Positions 8,503 to 17,524 are shown, counted from the stretch's first letter. The stretch is DNA of 64,000 bases from Pseudomonas helleri (GCF_009600315.1 NZ_WIWC01000003.1:1-64000); one strand, 5' to 3'. Numbers and translations are program-made. Notes: a model not told the origin generated them from the letters alone.

Positions 8503-8529
8503 GGAATAAGAAGCTGAATAAATATTATT
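8503..8529 (+). promoter_or_regulatory. Putative sulfur-regulon operator upstream of metQ
   Basis: The pattern GGAATAA, 5 bases, TGAATAAATAT, 1 base, ATT occurs here and again at 48785 upstream of ssuE, with only the 5-base spacer and one further base differing. Its first 13 bases also occur inverted at 6871. Such AT-rich sites fit the LysR-type sulfur regulator CysB; assignment is by context only. Confidence 0.5.
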
Positions 8530-8612
8530 GTTCGGGAATAAAGATTCTCGGTATTGTCCGCTTCGTCTTCCAAAAAACGTCACCCAAGCGGTCACTCACT
8601 TAAGGGCATTGC

Positions 8613-9395
8613 ATGAAAAAGGTTCTGTTGTTTACCGCATTGGCGGCTGCTTTAACGGCAGGCCTGGCACAAGCAGGCGAAAAACTGGTAGTGGCTGCGA
8701 CCCCGGTACCGCACGCCGAAATCCTTGAGCTGATCAAGCCGACCCTCGCCAAAGAAGGCGTTGACCTGGAAATCAAGGTGTTCACTGATTACGTGCAGCC
8801 CAATGTGCAGCTCGCGCAGAAGCACCTGGACGCCAACTATTTTCAGACAAAGCCTTATCTGGACAGCTTCAATAAAGGCAAAGGCACTGATCTGGAGACG
8901 GTGATCGGCGTTCACGTTGAACCGTTCGGTGGCTATTCTAAAAAATACAAAAGCCTGGCTGAACTGCCAGAGGGCGCAACCATCGCCATCCCGAATGAAG
9001 GCAGCAACAGCGGTCGCGCTTTGATTCTTCTGCAAAAAGCCGGTTTGATCGAGCTCAAAGACCCGACCAACGCTGTTTCTACCCCAAGGGACATCGCCAA
9101 GAACCCGCACAATTTCAAGTTTAAAGAACTTGAATCTGCCATGTTGCCGCGCGTACTTGATCAGGTTGACCTGGACATGATCAACACTAATTACGCACTG
9201 GATGCCGGTCTGAAGCCGAGCAAAGATGCACTGATCATCGAGGGCGCTGATTCGCCATACGTCAACTTCCTGGTGGCTCGCCCTGATAACAAGGACAGCG
9301 CGGCCATACAAAAACTGGCCAAGGCGCTGACCAGCCCTGAAGTAAAAGCGTTTATTGCCAAAAAATACGATGGTGCGGTGTTCCCGGCGTTCTAA
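8613..9395 (+). CDS. metQ: MetQ/NlpA-family substrate-binding protein
   Basis: 260 residues resembling the periplasmic D-/L-methionine-binding component of MetNIQ transporters. The start is MKKVLLFTALAAALTAGLAQA, a type I signal peptide with no lipobox Cys, followed by the family opening VVAATPVPHAEIL; LAQKHLDANYFQ and a later NTNYALDAG are also typical. No metN (ATPase) or metI (permease) lies beside it, so it must use a transporter encoded elsewhere or act alone. It is separated from the AAA+ gene by 135 bp that carry the putative sulfur operator and ends in a strong terminator. Confidence 0.92.
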   Translation: MKKVLLFTALAAALTAGLAQAGEKLVVAATPVPHAEILELIKPTLAKEGVDLEIKVFTDYVQPNVQLAQKHLDANYFQTKPYLDSFNKGKGTDLETVIGVHVEPFGGYSKKYKSLAELPEGATIAIPNEGSNSGRALILLQKAGLIELKDPTNAVSTPRDIAKNPHNFKFKELESAMLPRVLDQVDLDMINTNYALDAGLKPSKDALIIEGADSPYVNFLVARPDNKDSAAIQKLAKALTSPEVKAFIAKKYDGAVFPAF

Positions 9396-9416
9396 TTTAA
9401 CCTGCACACCACAGAA

Positions 9417-9454
9417 AACGCCGACAGCATGATTATTGCTGTCGGCGTTTTTTT
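9417..9454 (+). terminator. Rho-independent terminator after metQ
   Basis: A 13-bp perfect stem (AACGCCGACAGCA with TGCTGTCGGCGTT), 7-base loop, and a run of seven T on the plus strand, 21 bp after the metQ stop. It isolates metQ from the RHS gene. Confidence 0.92.
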
Positions 9455-9546
9455 ATTGTTTGCAAAACTACCTGCCCTTTTCAACAGGTAGTCAATAATT
9501 GGCCGAGGGTCGACTCTACAGCTCTATTACGTGAGGAGTCGCCATC

Positions 9547-10668
9547 ATGGTCCAAAAAAAAGGTCTGATAAAAACTTATGACTACGACCCGCTTGACCGG
9601 CTTACGGGAATACACGCAGGACAAAAAAATCACGAGCAATTTTTCTATGATTGCGAGCGACTGATTACCGAGAAGGAAGGGGCGGTATCGCGTTCATTGA
9701 TGCACGTTCAAAATCAATTGCTGGCGCAAGCATACGTTGATGATCAATCGCGTAAGACGACGCTGCTGAGTACCAACCGTCAGTGCAGTGTTTTACATTC
9801 AATTAGCCGCTCAAACATAATTACTCAGGCGTTCACTCCTTTTGGGCATCACCACATTCAGGAAGGGCTGACCGGTTTGCCGGGCTTTAATGGCGAGCGA
9901 CCTGACCCGCTTACCGGCCACTATCATCTGGGCAAAGGTCATCGTGCTTATAACCCGCATCTGATGCGTTTCAACAGCCCCGACCAATTGAGTCCGTTCG
10001 GTGCTGGAGGCCTGAATGCCTACGCTTATTGTGCCGGGGACCCGGTTAATCGATCCGATCCCAGTGGCCGAGCCTCTATCAACGATATTCTTATCGCTGG
10101 GCTGGGCGTGATAGGCGTTTTGGGGGGCGGGCTCGGTCTGTATGCCACTCTAAAAGCCGCGCGTGCAATGAAAACAGCCAAGCTGAGTACCGCTGTAGCT
10201 GCAAAGGTCGCCGGCTCGGCGCTGACCATTTCTGGCGGTGTGGTCGGGGTTGTCCGACTATCAATGGGGGCCGCGGGAGAAGATACGGGTAAAAGCGGAA
10301 TGGTGATTGCCAGCACCATTTTGGCTTTGTCGGGACTTGGACTTACAGCCTTTGGGACACGACTTGGAGTGGTTAACGCTCGTCGTCAGAAAAACCTTGG
10401 TAATCTTAAAACCATATCGAATTCGAATATCAGTAGCTCTGGGTCCAATACCCCTACAGTTGGCACGCCCCTGTCATCCACATCATCAGGGTCGCAAACG
10501 TCATTCAATAACAGTGCTTTAAATGCGCGTGCGTCAGCGCCGTTAGAGAGCCAAGTCCAGCAAGGCATGATCGATAAAAAAAATATACAGATCTTGGCCA
10601 TGACTCGTAGAAGCATAAAAAAACAAATAACCTCCAGCAGCGGTCTTATTAGACGCGATTCAATTTGA
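9547..10668 (+). CDS. Short RHS-core protein with hydrophobic C-terminal tip
   Basis: 373 residues. The N-terminal ~165 contain degenerate YD repeats (YDYDPLDRLTGI) and the conserved RHS core near residues 120-172 (YNPHLMRFNSPDQLSP, YAYCAGDPVNRSDPSGR). RHS proteins normally end in a variable toxin tip after this core. Here the tip (about 173-373) has three hydrophobic, Gly/Ala-rich segments (around 175-205, 215-245, 255-280), then a Ser/Asn-rich linker and a basic tail. The long repeat cage and any secretion module (VgrG, PAAR, Tc) are missing, and no immunity-like gene follows; the next gene is the efflux adaptor 130 bp on. It may be an orphan toxin tip, a Tc-type TccC fragment, or a lineage-specific protein. 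The ribosome site GAGGAG supports the start. Confidence 0.8.
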   Translation: MVQKKGLIKTYDYDPLDRLTGIHAGQKNHEQFFYDCERLITEKEGAVSRSLMHVQNQLLAQAYVDDQSRKTTLLSTNRQCSVLHSISRSNIITQAFTPFGHHHIQEGLTGLPGFNGERPDPLTGHYHLGKGHRAYNPHLMRFNSPDQLSPFGAGGLNAYAYCAGDPVNRSDPSGRASINDILIAGLGVIGVLGGGLGLYATLKAARAMKTAKLSTAVAAKVAGSALTISGGVVGVVRLSMGAAGEDTGKSGMVIASTILALSGLGLTAFGTRLGVVNARRQKNLGNLKTISNSNISSSGSNTPTVGTPLSSTSSGSQTSFNNSALNARASAPLESQVQQGMIDKKNIQILAMTRRSIKKQITSSSGLIRRDSI

Positions 10669-10798
10669 CCTGCCCCTACACCAAACCCGCTATTTCAGTT
10701 CAAGACCAGCGCTAATATAGAGTCACACAGTTACTGAACCCTGTTCTACGCTGTCAGTCGTATCGGAATGTTAATCAGCATCACGCAAAGGAGCTTGC

Positions 10799-11890
10799 AT
10801 GGCGGGTCCACTGAACACGAGCATTTTGGGCTTGAGCCTGTTGGTATTCCTGACAGCGTGCAGCAAGGAAGGCCCCCAAGAGCCGCTGGCGCCGCGGGTA
10901 TATGTTCAGCAGGTCACCACCCGCGAACTTGCGCCCCCCATTCAGCTCAGCGGTGATATTCAAGCGCGGGTTGAAACTCAGCTGTCCTTTCGCGTGGGTG
11001 GCAAGATTATCGAACGCAAGGTGGATGTGGGCGACCATGTCCAGGCCCATCAGGTGTTAGCCCGGCTTGACCCCAAAGACTTGAAAATTCAAGTCGAAAC
11101 AGCACAAGCGGGCGTTTCAGCGCAACAAGCCCAAGTGGTGCAAACCCGTGCTGCTTTTATTCGCCAGCAAAAATTGCTGCCCAAGGGTTACACCAGCCAA
11201 AGCGAATACGATGCTGCCAATGCGGCGCAACTGAGCGCACAAAGTGCGTTGGCTGCGGCGCAGGCACAGCTGGCCAACGCCCGCGAACAACTCAGTTACG
11301 CTAATTTGGAAGCAGAAGCGCCGGGGGTGATTACGGCGCGTCAGGCCGAGGTCGGGCAAGTGGTGCAGGCCACCATGCCGATTTACACCCTGGCTCGGGA
11401 TGGCGCCCGTGACGCGGTGTTTAACGTATATGAGTCGCTGTTTATCGAACCGCCTAAAGACCCTACCGTGCAGGTCACGTTGCTGAGCAACCCGGCCATC
11501 ACCGTGAGCGGCCAAATTCGTGAAATCACCCCAACGGTGTCGGCACAAAGCGGCACCCTGCAAATCAAGGTGCAACTGGACGCACTGCCCAAAGGCATGG
11601 ATTTAGGTTCGATAGTGACCGTTAACCTCACCCCGCACCCTAGCCCCAGCATCGAGTTGCCGTGGTCTGCCTTGACCAAAGACGTCAGCGAGCCCGCCGT
11701 GTGGATTACAGATGCGAAAAACAATGTGCGGCTCCAGCGCGTAAAAGTCGGTCGCTACCTGACCGGCAGCGTAATTATCAGCGAGGGCCTCAAGGATGGA
11801 GAAAACGTCGTGGTCGCAGGCGGTCAATTGTTACACCCCGGTATGAAGGTCGAAGTAGCACCGCTCCCGGCGCAAGGGGCTCAGTTATGA
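10799..11890 (+). CDS. triA: RND efflux periplasmic adaptor TriA-like
   Basis: 363 residues, a membrane-fusion lipoprotein linking an inner-membrane RND pump to an outer-membrane channel. A lipobox lies at LTAC near residue 20. It is followed by the barrel-sandwich half GGKIIERKVDVGDHV, an alpha-hairpin rich in Ala/Gln (residues ~95-155) and the second lipoyl half. AAAGGAG precedes the start. The stop codon overlaps the next adaptor gene by 4 bp (ATGA). Two consecutive adaptors followed by one RND pump is the diagnostic arrangement of TriABC (PA0156-PA0158), a triclosan efflux system that recruits the outer-membrane protein OpmH from another locus. Confidence 0.88.
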   Translation: MAGPLNTSILGLSLLVFLTACSKEGPQEPLAPRVYVQQVTTRELAPPIQLSGDIQARVETQLSFRVGGKIIERKVDVGDHVQAHQVLARLDPKDLKIQVETAQAGVSAQQAQVVQTRAAFIRQQKLLPKGYTSQSEYDAANAAQLSAQSALAAAQAQLANAREQLSYANLEAEAPGVITARQAEVGQVVQATMPIYTLARDGARDAVFNVYESLFIEPPKDPTVQVTLLSNPAITVSGQIREITPTVSAQSGTLQIKVQLDALPKGMDLGSIVTVNLTPHPSPSIELPWSALTKDVSEPAVWITDAKNNVRLQRVKVGRYLTGSVIISEGLKDGENVVVAGGQLLHPGMKVEVAPLPAQGAQL

Positions 11891-12966
11891 GCCGCCTGAC
11901 CCGCCACCCGTTATGGCTGCTGCCACTGGCGGCCCTGCTGCTGGGCTGTTCCGAAAAAGAAGCACCTGAGCCCATTCGTCCGGCGTTGTATGTCGTAGCG
12001 CAACCCTTGCTCATCGACCATTTGGGACGCTTTGCCGGCACGATCGAAGCGCGCTACGAAAGCACCCTGGGTTTTCGGGTGCCGGGCCGTATCGTGCGGC
12101 GCAATTACGATGTCGGGGCGGTGGTCAAAGAGGGCGATATTCTGGCTAATCTCGACCCCACCGATCAGCAGAATCAGTTACGTGCAGCTCAGGGCGATCT
12201 GGCCAAAGTACAGGCCCAACTGATCAATGCCCAGGCCAACGCTCGTCGCCAGCAAGAGCTGTTTGACCGAGGTGTCGGCGCTCAGGCGCAATTGGACACG
12301 GCACAAGCGGATCTCAAAACAACGGCAGCCTCGGTGCAGCAAGCCCAAGCGGCCGTCAATCAGGCCAGGGACGAACTCAGCTACTGCAACCTGCGCGCTG
12401 ACCATGACTCTGTGATCACTCAATGGCAGGCCGAGGCCGGGCAAGTGGTGAGCGTCGGTGAATCGGTAGTGACGCTGGCCCGTCCAGAGATCAAGGAAGC
12501 GGTGATTGATTTACCGGGGCCGTTGGCCGAAGCCCTGCCCAAAGGCATCGAATTCCGCGTCGCGGGTCAGCTCGATCCGAGCGTATACACCTTGGCCCAT
12601 GTGCGTGAAATTGCTCCGCAAGCCGACAGTGCCACGCGCACCCGGCGCACTCGCTTGACCCTGGATCAAACGCCGCCAGCCTTTCGTCTGGGCAGTTCGG
12701 TCAGCGTGACCGTCAGCTCGCCCATTGCCGAGCACTACTCATTGCCGCTTACCGCCGTGCAAGAAACGGGCGGCCACACTCGCGTGTGGATCATCGACAA
12801 AACCAACCACACCGTCGCCCCTCGTGATGTCACCGTACTGCGCCGTGATCAGAAAACCGCATTGCTTGAAGGAGGGTTAAAAGCAGGCGATTACGTGGTC
12901 AGCTATGGCGTACACAGCCTCACCCCCGGACAGACCGTCAGACTCGATAAGGAAAGCGCGCAATGA
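11887..12966 (+). CDS. triB: RND efflux periplasmic adaptor TriB-like
   Basis: 359 residues, the second adaptor of the operon. The frame is open further upstream, but the start at 11887 (MSRLTRHPLW) overlaps the triA stop as ATGA and gives a clean lipoprotein signal with lipobox LLGC near residue 22. The lipoyl halves (GRIVRRNYDVGAVVKEGDIL and AEAGQVVSVGE) flank a long Ala/Gln-rich hairpin. It resembles TriA but is clearly distinct. In TriABC both adaptors are required and are not interchangeable. The stop overlaps the pump gene by 4 bp. Confidence 0.88.
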   Translation: MSRLTRHPLWLLPLAALLLGCSEKEAPEPIRPALYVVAQPLLIDHLGRFAGTIEARYESTLGFRVPGRIVRRNYDVGAVVKEGDILANLDPTDQQNQLRAAQGDLAKVQAQLINAQANARRQQELFDRGVGAQAQLDTAQADLKTTAASVQQAQAAVNQARDELSYCNLRADHDSVITQWQAEAGQVVSVGESVVTLARPEIKEAVIDLPGPLAEALPKGIEFRVAGQLDPSVYTLAHVREIAPQADSATRTRRTRLTLDQTPPAFRLGSSVSVTVSSPIAEHYSLPLTAVQETGGHTRVWIIDKTNHTVAPRDVTVLRRDQKTALLEGGLKAGDYVVSYGVHSLTPGQTVRLDKESAQ

Positions 12967-15900
12967 ATGGGAAGTTCAACCTGTCCGAGTGGGCGCTTAA
13001 GCATCAGTCGTTTGTCTGGTATTTGATGTTTATGGCCACGGTTGCCGGCATCTTTTCCTATATCAATCTGGGCCGTGCAGAGGACCCGTCCTTCGCCATC
13101 AAAACCATGGTGATTCAGGCCAAGTGGCCGGGCGCCACGGTCGATGAAACACGCCTGCAAATCACCGACCGTATCGAGAAAAAGCTCGAAGAGCTGGATT
13201 CCCTCGACTACGTACAAAGCTACACACGGCCGGGCGAATCGACCGTGTTTGTGTTCCTCAAAGACACCACTAAAGCGGATGCCATCCCGCATATCTGGTA
13301 CGAGGTGCGCAAAAAAATCGGCGACATTCGCGGCGACTTTCCCCAAGGCATTCAAGGCCCGGGGTTCGACGATGAATTTGGTGATGTGTACGGCACCATC
13401 TTCGCCTTTACTGGCGATGGATTTACCATGCGCCAGTTGCGCGATTACGTCGAAAAGGTACGCACCGGCATTCGCGACGTGCCCAATCGCGGCAAGATCA
13501 TGACCATTGGCGAGCAGGACGAAACCTTCTACCTGGATTTCTCCACACGCAAACTGGCCGCGCTGGGCCTCGATCAACAGCAAGTGCTCGAAAGTCTGCA
13601 AGCACAGAATGCCGTGACCCCGGCGGGTGTTATCGAGGCGGGGCCGGAGCGCATGTCCGTGCGTACCTCGGGCCAATTTCACAGCGTGGCCGACCTTGAG
13701 GCGGTCAACCTGCGAGTCAATGACCGATTTTATCGACTGGCCGACGTTGCAGACATTAGTCGCGGTTACGTTTACCCGGCCACGCCGATGTTCCACTACA
13801 ACGGAAAACCCGCCATCGGGCTGGCCATTGCCATGGTCGATGGCGGCAACATCCAGGAGTTCGGCCAACAACTGCAACAACGCATCAACGACCTGACCGC
13901 AGAGCTGCCGGTAGGCGTGGACGTGCACATGGTGTCTGATCAGGCGCAAGTGGTGGAGGTGGCCGTGAGCGGCTTTACCAGTGCGTTGTTTGAAGCGGTG
14001 ATCATCGTACTGGCCGTGAGTTTTATCAGCCTTGGCCTGCGCGCAGGGCTGGTGGTGGCTATCTCGATCCCGTTAGTGTTGGCCCTGGTGTTCGTGTTCA
14101 TGGAGTTCACCGGCATTGCCATGCAGCGCGTGTCGCTGGGTGCACTGATCATCGCCCTCGGCCTGCTGGTGGACGACGCAATGATCACCGTAGAAATGAT
14201 GATCACGCGGCTCGAACTGGGCGAAACCAAGGAACAGGCCGCGACTTTCGCCTACCACTCCACAGCGTTTCCGATGCTCACCGGCACGCTGGTCACGGTG
14301 GCTGGCTTTGTGCCCATCGGCCTCAACAACAGCTCGGCGGGGGAGTACACCTTCACCCTGTTCGCCGTGATTGCCGTCGCAATGTTGGTCTCCTGGGTGG
14401 TGGCGGTTTTATTCGCCCCCGTCCTGGGCGTGCATATCCTCAGCGCCAAGGTCAAACCCAAGCCCGAAAAGCCGGGCCGATTGGCCCATGCCTTCGACAC
14501 CGGCTTGTTGTGGTGCATGCGCAATCGCTGGTGGACCATTGGCGCGACGGTACTGATGTTTGTGTTGTCGATCGTCGGCATGACGTTTGTACAAAATCAG
14601 TTCTTTCCTGCCTCTGACCGACCGGAAATTCTGGTAGACCTGAACTTGCCACAAAATGCCTCAATTGAAGAAACCCTCAAAGTGACCCAGCGCTTTGAAG
14701 ACACCCTCAAGGGAGACCCGGACATCGTGCGCTGGAGTTCCTATATCGGGGAAGGGGCGATTCGTTTCTATCTGCCATTGGACCAGCAACTGCAAAACCC
14801 TTTCTATGCTCAACTGGTGATTGTCAGCACCGGACTGGAAAGCCGCGACGTTCTGATGGAACGTCTGAACAAACGCCTGCGCGAAGATTTCGTCGGGGTC
14901 GGCAGCTTTGTCCACACCCTCGAATTGGGCCCGCCAGTCGGGCAGCCTCTGCAATATCGGGTCAGCGGCAGCAATGTCGATCTGGTACGCAAATATTCTC
15001 TGGAACTGGCTTCGGTACTCGACGCCAACCCCAACGTGGGCGAAACCATTTTTAACTGGAACGAACCAGGCAAGGTGCTGCGCGTCGACATTGCTCAGGA
15101 CAAGGCCCGCCAGTTCGGGTTGTCGTCCGAAGACGTTGCCCACGTGATGAACAGCATTGTCAGCGGCGCGGCCGTGAGTCAGGTCAAAGACGATATTTAC
15201 CTGATCAACATCGTCGGCCGGGCGATTGGCAATGAACGCGACACCCCGCAAACCCTGCTTAACCTGCAGATCACCACACCAAGCGGCACCTCCATCCCGC
15301 TGCTGGCGTTTGCCACCGTGCGCTATGAACTGGAGCAACCGCTGATCTGGAGCCGTGACCGCATCCCGACCTTGACCCTCAAGGCCTCGGTACGCGGTTC
15401 AATTCAACCGACGGATCTGGTTGCGCTGCTTAAACCTGAGGTCGATAAATTCGCCGCCAACCTGCCCCAAGGCTACACCCTGCAAACCGGCGGCACGGTC
15501 GAACAAAGCGCCAAGGCCCAAGGGCCTATCGCCAAAGTGGTGCCCTTGATGCTGTTTCTGATGGCCACCTTCCTGATGATCCAGCTACAAAGCGTGCAGA
15601 AAATGTTCATCGTGGTGAGTGTCGCGCCGCTAGGCCTGATCGGTGTGGTACTGGCGCTGGTACCCACGGGTACGCCGATGGGTTTTGTGGCGATATTGGG
15701 GATATTGGCGCTGGTGGGCATCATCGTGCGTAACTCGGTGATTCTGGTCACCCAGATCGACCAGTACGAACGGGACGGCTACGACCCTTGGCATGCCGTG
15801 CTGCAAGCCACCCAGCACCGTCGCCGGCCGATTTTGTTGACTGCTGCGGCGGCCAGCTTGGGCATGATCCCCATCGCCCGAGACGTGTTCTGGGGGCCGA

Positions 15901-16043
15901 TGGCCTACGCCATGATCGGCGGCATCATCTCCGCCACGTTGCTCACCCTGTTGTTCCTGCCAGCGCTGTACGTGGCCTGGTACAAAATCAAGGAGAGTAA
16001 AGACGCACCGCCTGCGCATGCTATCCAACTTAGTAAACCCTAG
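12963..16043 (+). CDS. triC: RND efflux pump TriC-like
   Basis: 1026 residues, the proton-driven inner-membrane pump. There is one TM segment near the N-terminus, two large periplasmic loops, and TM blocks at about residues 340-500 and 860-1010. The proton-relay aspartates appear as LVDDAM in TM4, and the RND signature GFVPIGLNNSSAGEYTF follows. The length is typical of the HAE/heavy-metal-like RND group to which TriC belongs. No outer-membrane channel gene is in the operon, as expected for TriABC. A REPIN follows the stop codon directly. Confidence 0.92.
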   Translation: MNGKFNLSEWALKHQSFVWYLMFMATVAGIFSYINLGRAEDPSFAIKTMVIQAKWPGATVDETRLQITDRIEKKLEELDSLDYVQSYTRPGESTVFVFLKDTTKADAIPHIWYEVRKKIGDIRGDFPQGIQGPGFDDEFGDVYGTIFAFTGDGFTMRQLRDYVEKVRTGIRDVPNRGKIMTIGEQDETFYLDFSTRKLAALGLDQQQVLESLQAQNAVTPAGVIEAGPERMSVRTSGQFHSVADLEAVNLRVNDRFYRLADVADISRGYVYPATPMFHYNGKPAIGLAIAMVDGGNIQEFGQQLQQRINDLTAELPVGVDVHMVSDQAQVVEVAVSGFTSALFEAVIIVLAVSFISLGLRAGLVVAISIPLVLALVFVFMEFTGIAMQRVSLGALIIALGLLVDDAMITVEMMITRLELGETKEQAATFAYHSTAFPMLTGTLVTVAGFVPIGLNNSSAGEYTFTLFAVIAVAMLVSWVVAVLFAPVLGVHILSAKVKPKPEKPGRLAHAFDTGLLWCMRNRWWTIGATVLMFVLSIVGMTFVQNQFFPASDRPEILVDLNLPQNASIEETLKVTQRFEDTLKGDPDIVRWSSYIGEGAIRFYLPLDQQLQNPFYAQLVIVSTGLESRDVLMERLNKRLREDFVGVGSFVHTLELGPPVGQPLQYRVSGSNVDLVRKYSLELASVLDANPNVGETIFNWNEPGKVLRVDIAQDKARQFGLSSEDVAHVMNSIVSGAAVSQVKDDIYLINIVGRAIGNERDTPQTLLNLQITTPSGTSIPLLAFATVRYELEQPLIWSRDRIPTLTLKASVRGSIQPTDLVALLKPEVDKFAANLPQGYTLQTGGTVEQSAKAQGPIAKVVPLMLFLMATFLMIQLQSVQKMFIVVSVAPLGLIGVVLALVPTGTPMGFVAILGILALVGIIVRNSVILVTQIDQYERDGYDPWHAVLQATQHRRRPILLTAAAASLGMIPIARDVFWGPMAYAMIGGIISATLLTLLFLPALYVAWYKIKESKDAPPAHAIQLSKP

Positions 16044-16161
16044 TAGTCTCTGACGAAGGCTGCAATCGAGCGCGAAGCGGTCGAAAATGAGACACCTTGT
16101 TGTGTCAGGTTTTGGGCGGTAATACCGCCCATCGCAGCCTTCGTTCCTGGTCAGCGGCTAC
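16044..16161. repeat. REPIN-type palindromic repeat after triC
   Basis: Two inverted REP-like arms, TAGTCTCTGACGAAGGCTGC and its imperfect counterpart GCAGCCTTCGTTCCTGG..GGCTAC, enclose about 75 bases that hold a smaller hairpin (GGGCGGTA/TACCGCCC). It begins right after the triC stop codon. The GAAGGCTGC/GCAGCCTTC core is shared with the repeats at 31515 and 46187. Confidence 0.75.
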
Positions 16162-16284
16162 AGGTTTGCGTGATTACAGGGATTATTGTGAATTTACGAA
16201 TACCGCTATGAAATCCACCCTCTTTATCCTTGAAAACCGACATGTAAACCTAGCCCCACGCCTTAGACATTACGGAGTGTTGCC

Positions 16285-17025
16285 ATGAGTACAGCCAACC
16301 CAAAAGTCGCCCTTATTACGGGTGCTTCGCGCGGTATCGGCGCCGTCATCGCCCAACAGCTGGCCAAAGAGGGTTTTGCTGTCGTCATCAACTACGCCAA
16401 CAGTGCCAGTGAAGCTACAGCGCTGGTGACAGAGCTGCGCGAGGCCGGGCATCAAGCCATTGCGGTGCAGGCCAATGTGGCCAATGCCAACGACGTGGCC
16501 CGGTTGTTTGATGAAACCGAACAACAGTTGGGCAAGGTTGATGTGTTGATCAATAACGCCGGTGTGCTCAAGGTTCTACCCTTGGCTCAGCACAGCGACG
16601 AAGATTTTGAACAGACTTTTAACATCAACACACGAGGCACCTTCAACACCTTGCGTGAGGCGGCCACCCGGCTGAACAGCGGCGGGCGAATCGTTAATTT
16701 TTCCAGCAGCACGGTGGGCATGAACCTGCCCGGTTATGCGGTGTATATCGCCAGCAAGGCGGCGGTAGAATCGCTGACTCACGTGTTTGCCAAAGAATTA
16801 CGAGGTCGGCAAATCACCGTCAACGCCGTCGCACCAGGGCCGGTGGCGACTGAATTATTTATGCACGGCAAGACCGAAGAACAAATTGAGGCGTTTTCAA
16901 AAATGCCGCCTCTGGAACGTTTAGGCCAGCCGCAAGACATTGCCAATATCGTCTCGTTTCTGGTGAGCCCGGCGGCGGCATGGGTCAACGGGCAAGTATT
17001 AAGGGGCAATGGCGGGTTGGTTTAG
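16285..17025 (+). CDS. SDR-family oxidoreductase
   Basis: 246 residues, a classical short-chain dehydrogenase/reductase. The NAD(P)-binding loop is TGASRGIGA near residue 14, the NNAG motif is in VLINNAGVL, the catalytic Ser lies in NFSSSTVG, and the YxxxK is YIASK. The sequence resembles 3-oxoacyl-ACP-reductase-like enzymes, but no fatty acid genes are nearby and the substrate is unknown. It stands alone between a REPIN and a terminator. Confidence 0.9.
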   Translation: MSTANPKVALITGASRGIGAVIAQQLAKEGFAVVINYANSASEATALVTELREAGHQAIAVQANVANANDVARLFDETEQQLGKVDVLINNAGVLKVLPLAQHSDEDFEQTFNINTRGTFNTLREAATRLNSGGRIVNFSSSTVGMNLPGYAVYIASKAAVESLTHVFAKELRGRQITVNAVAPGPVATELFMHGKTEEQIEAFSKMPPLERLGQPQDIANIVSFLVSPAAAWVNGQVLRGNGGLV

Positions 17026-17059
17026 GCCGTTAATGGCCGTTGATACAGGCCACACCCAC

Positions 17060-17089
17060 AAAAAAGCCGCTTTTCAGCGGCTTTTTTTT
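17060..17089. terminator. Bidirectional terminator between SDR and cycB
   Basis: AAAAGCCGC TTTTCA GCGGCTTTT with T runs on both strands. It lies between convergent genes and can serve both. Confidence 0.9.
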
Positions 17090-17101
17090 GCGCAAGATCG
17101 T

Positions 17102-17524
17102 TTATTTCAAACCCGACATTTTCTCGATGGCTGACTTCAACTCGGCATCTGAACATTCAGAACACGTGCCTTTAGGCGGCATGGCGTTCAGCCCGGTAAT
17201 GGCCTTGGCCAAAAGGCCATCCAGCCCGCCTTCCTTGTCGGCACGTTCTTTCCAGGCCGCGGTATCACCCACTTTAGGCGCACCCAACAAGCCAATGCTG
17301 TGGCAGGCAGTGCAATGTGTGGCAATGATGTCATCAGCCGATTTGGCGCCACCGCCAGCAGACACGGCAACATCCATCCCTTGGCATTCCTGACCCTGGA
17401 CACACACTTTACCCACCGGTTCGAGACGCTTGGCAATGTCATCGTTGGTAGAGGCTTGAGCGTTGACGGCCCACAGGGTTAACACGGCTGCTGGTACGGC
17501 CAGCATGTTCATAATCAGGTTCAC
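17102..17524 (-). CDS. cycB: Cytochrome c5
   Basis: 140 residues, a small periplasmic monohaem electron carrier. A signal peptide ends at AQAS (residues ~24-27). The haem site is CTACH in the middle, the Met ligand lies in NAMPPKG, and the extra CSEC pair near the C-terminus is typical of the c5 family. An alternative start at 17509 (MNML) is possible. Neighbourhood matches P. aeruginosa, where cycB (PA5300) adjoins pauR (PA5301). Confidence 0.9.
   Translation of the reverse strand: MNLIMNMLAVPAAVLTLWAVNAQASTNDDIAKRLEPVGKVCVQGQECQGMDVAVSAGGGAKSADDIIATHCTACHSIGLLGAPKVGDTAAWKERADKEGGLDGLLAKAITGLNAMPPKGTCSECSDAELKSAIEKMSGLK

Noticed and set aside
12903-13949. Long minus-strand open frame within triC
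   Set aside because: Antisense to a well-supported RND pump gene; its His/Gly/Val-rich translation is the usual shadow of a GC-biased gene.
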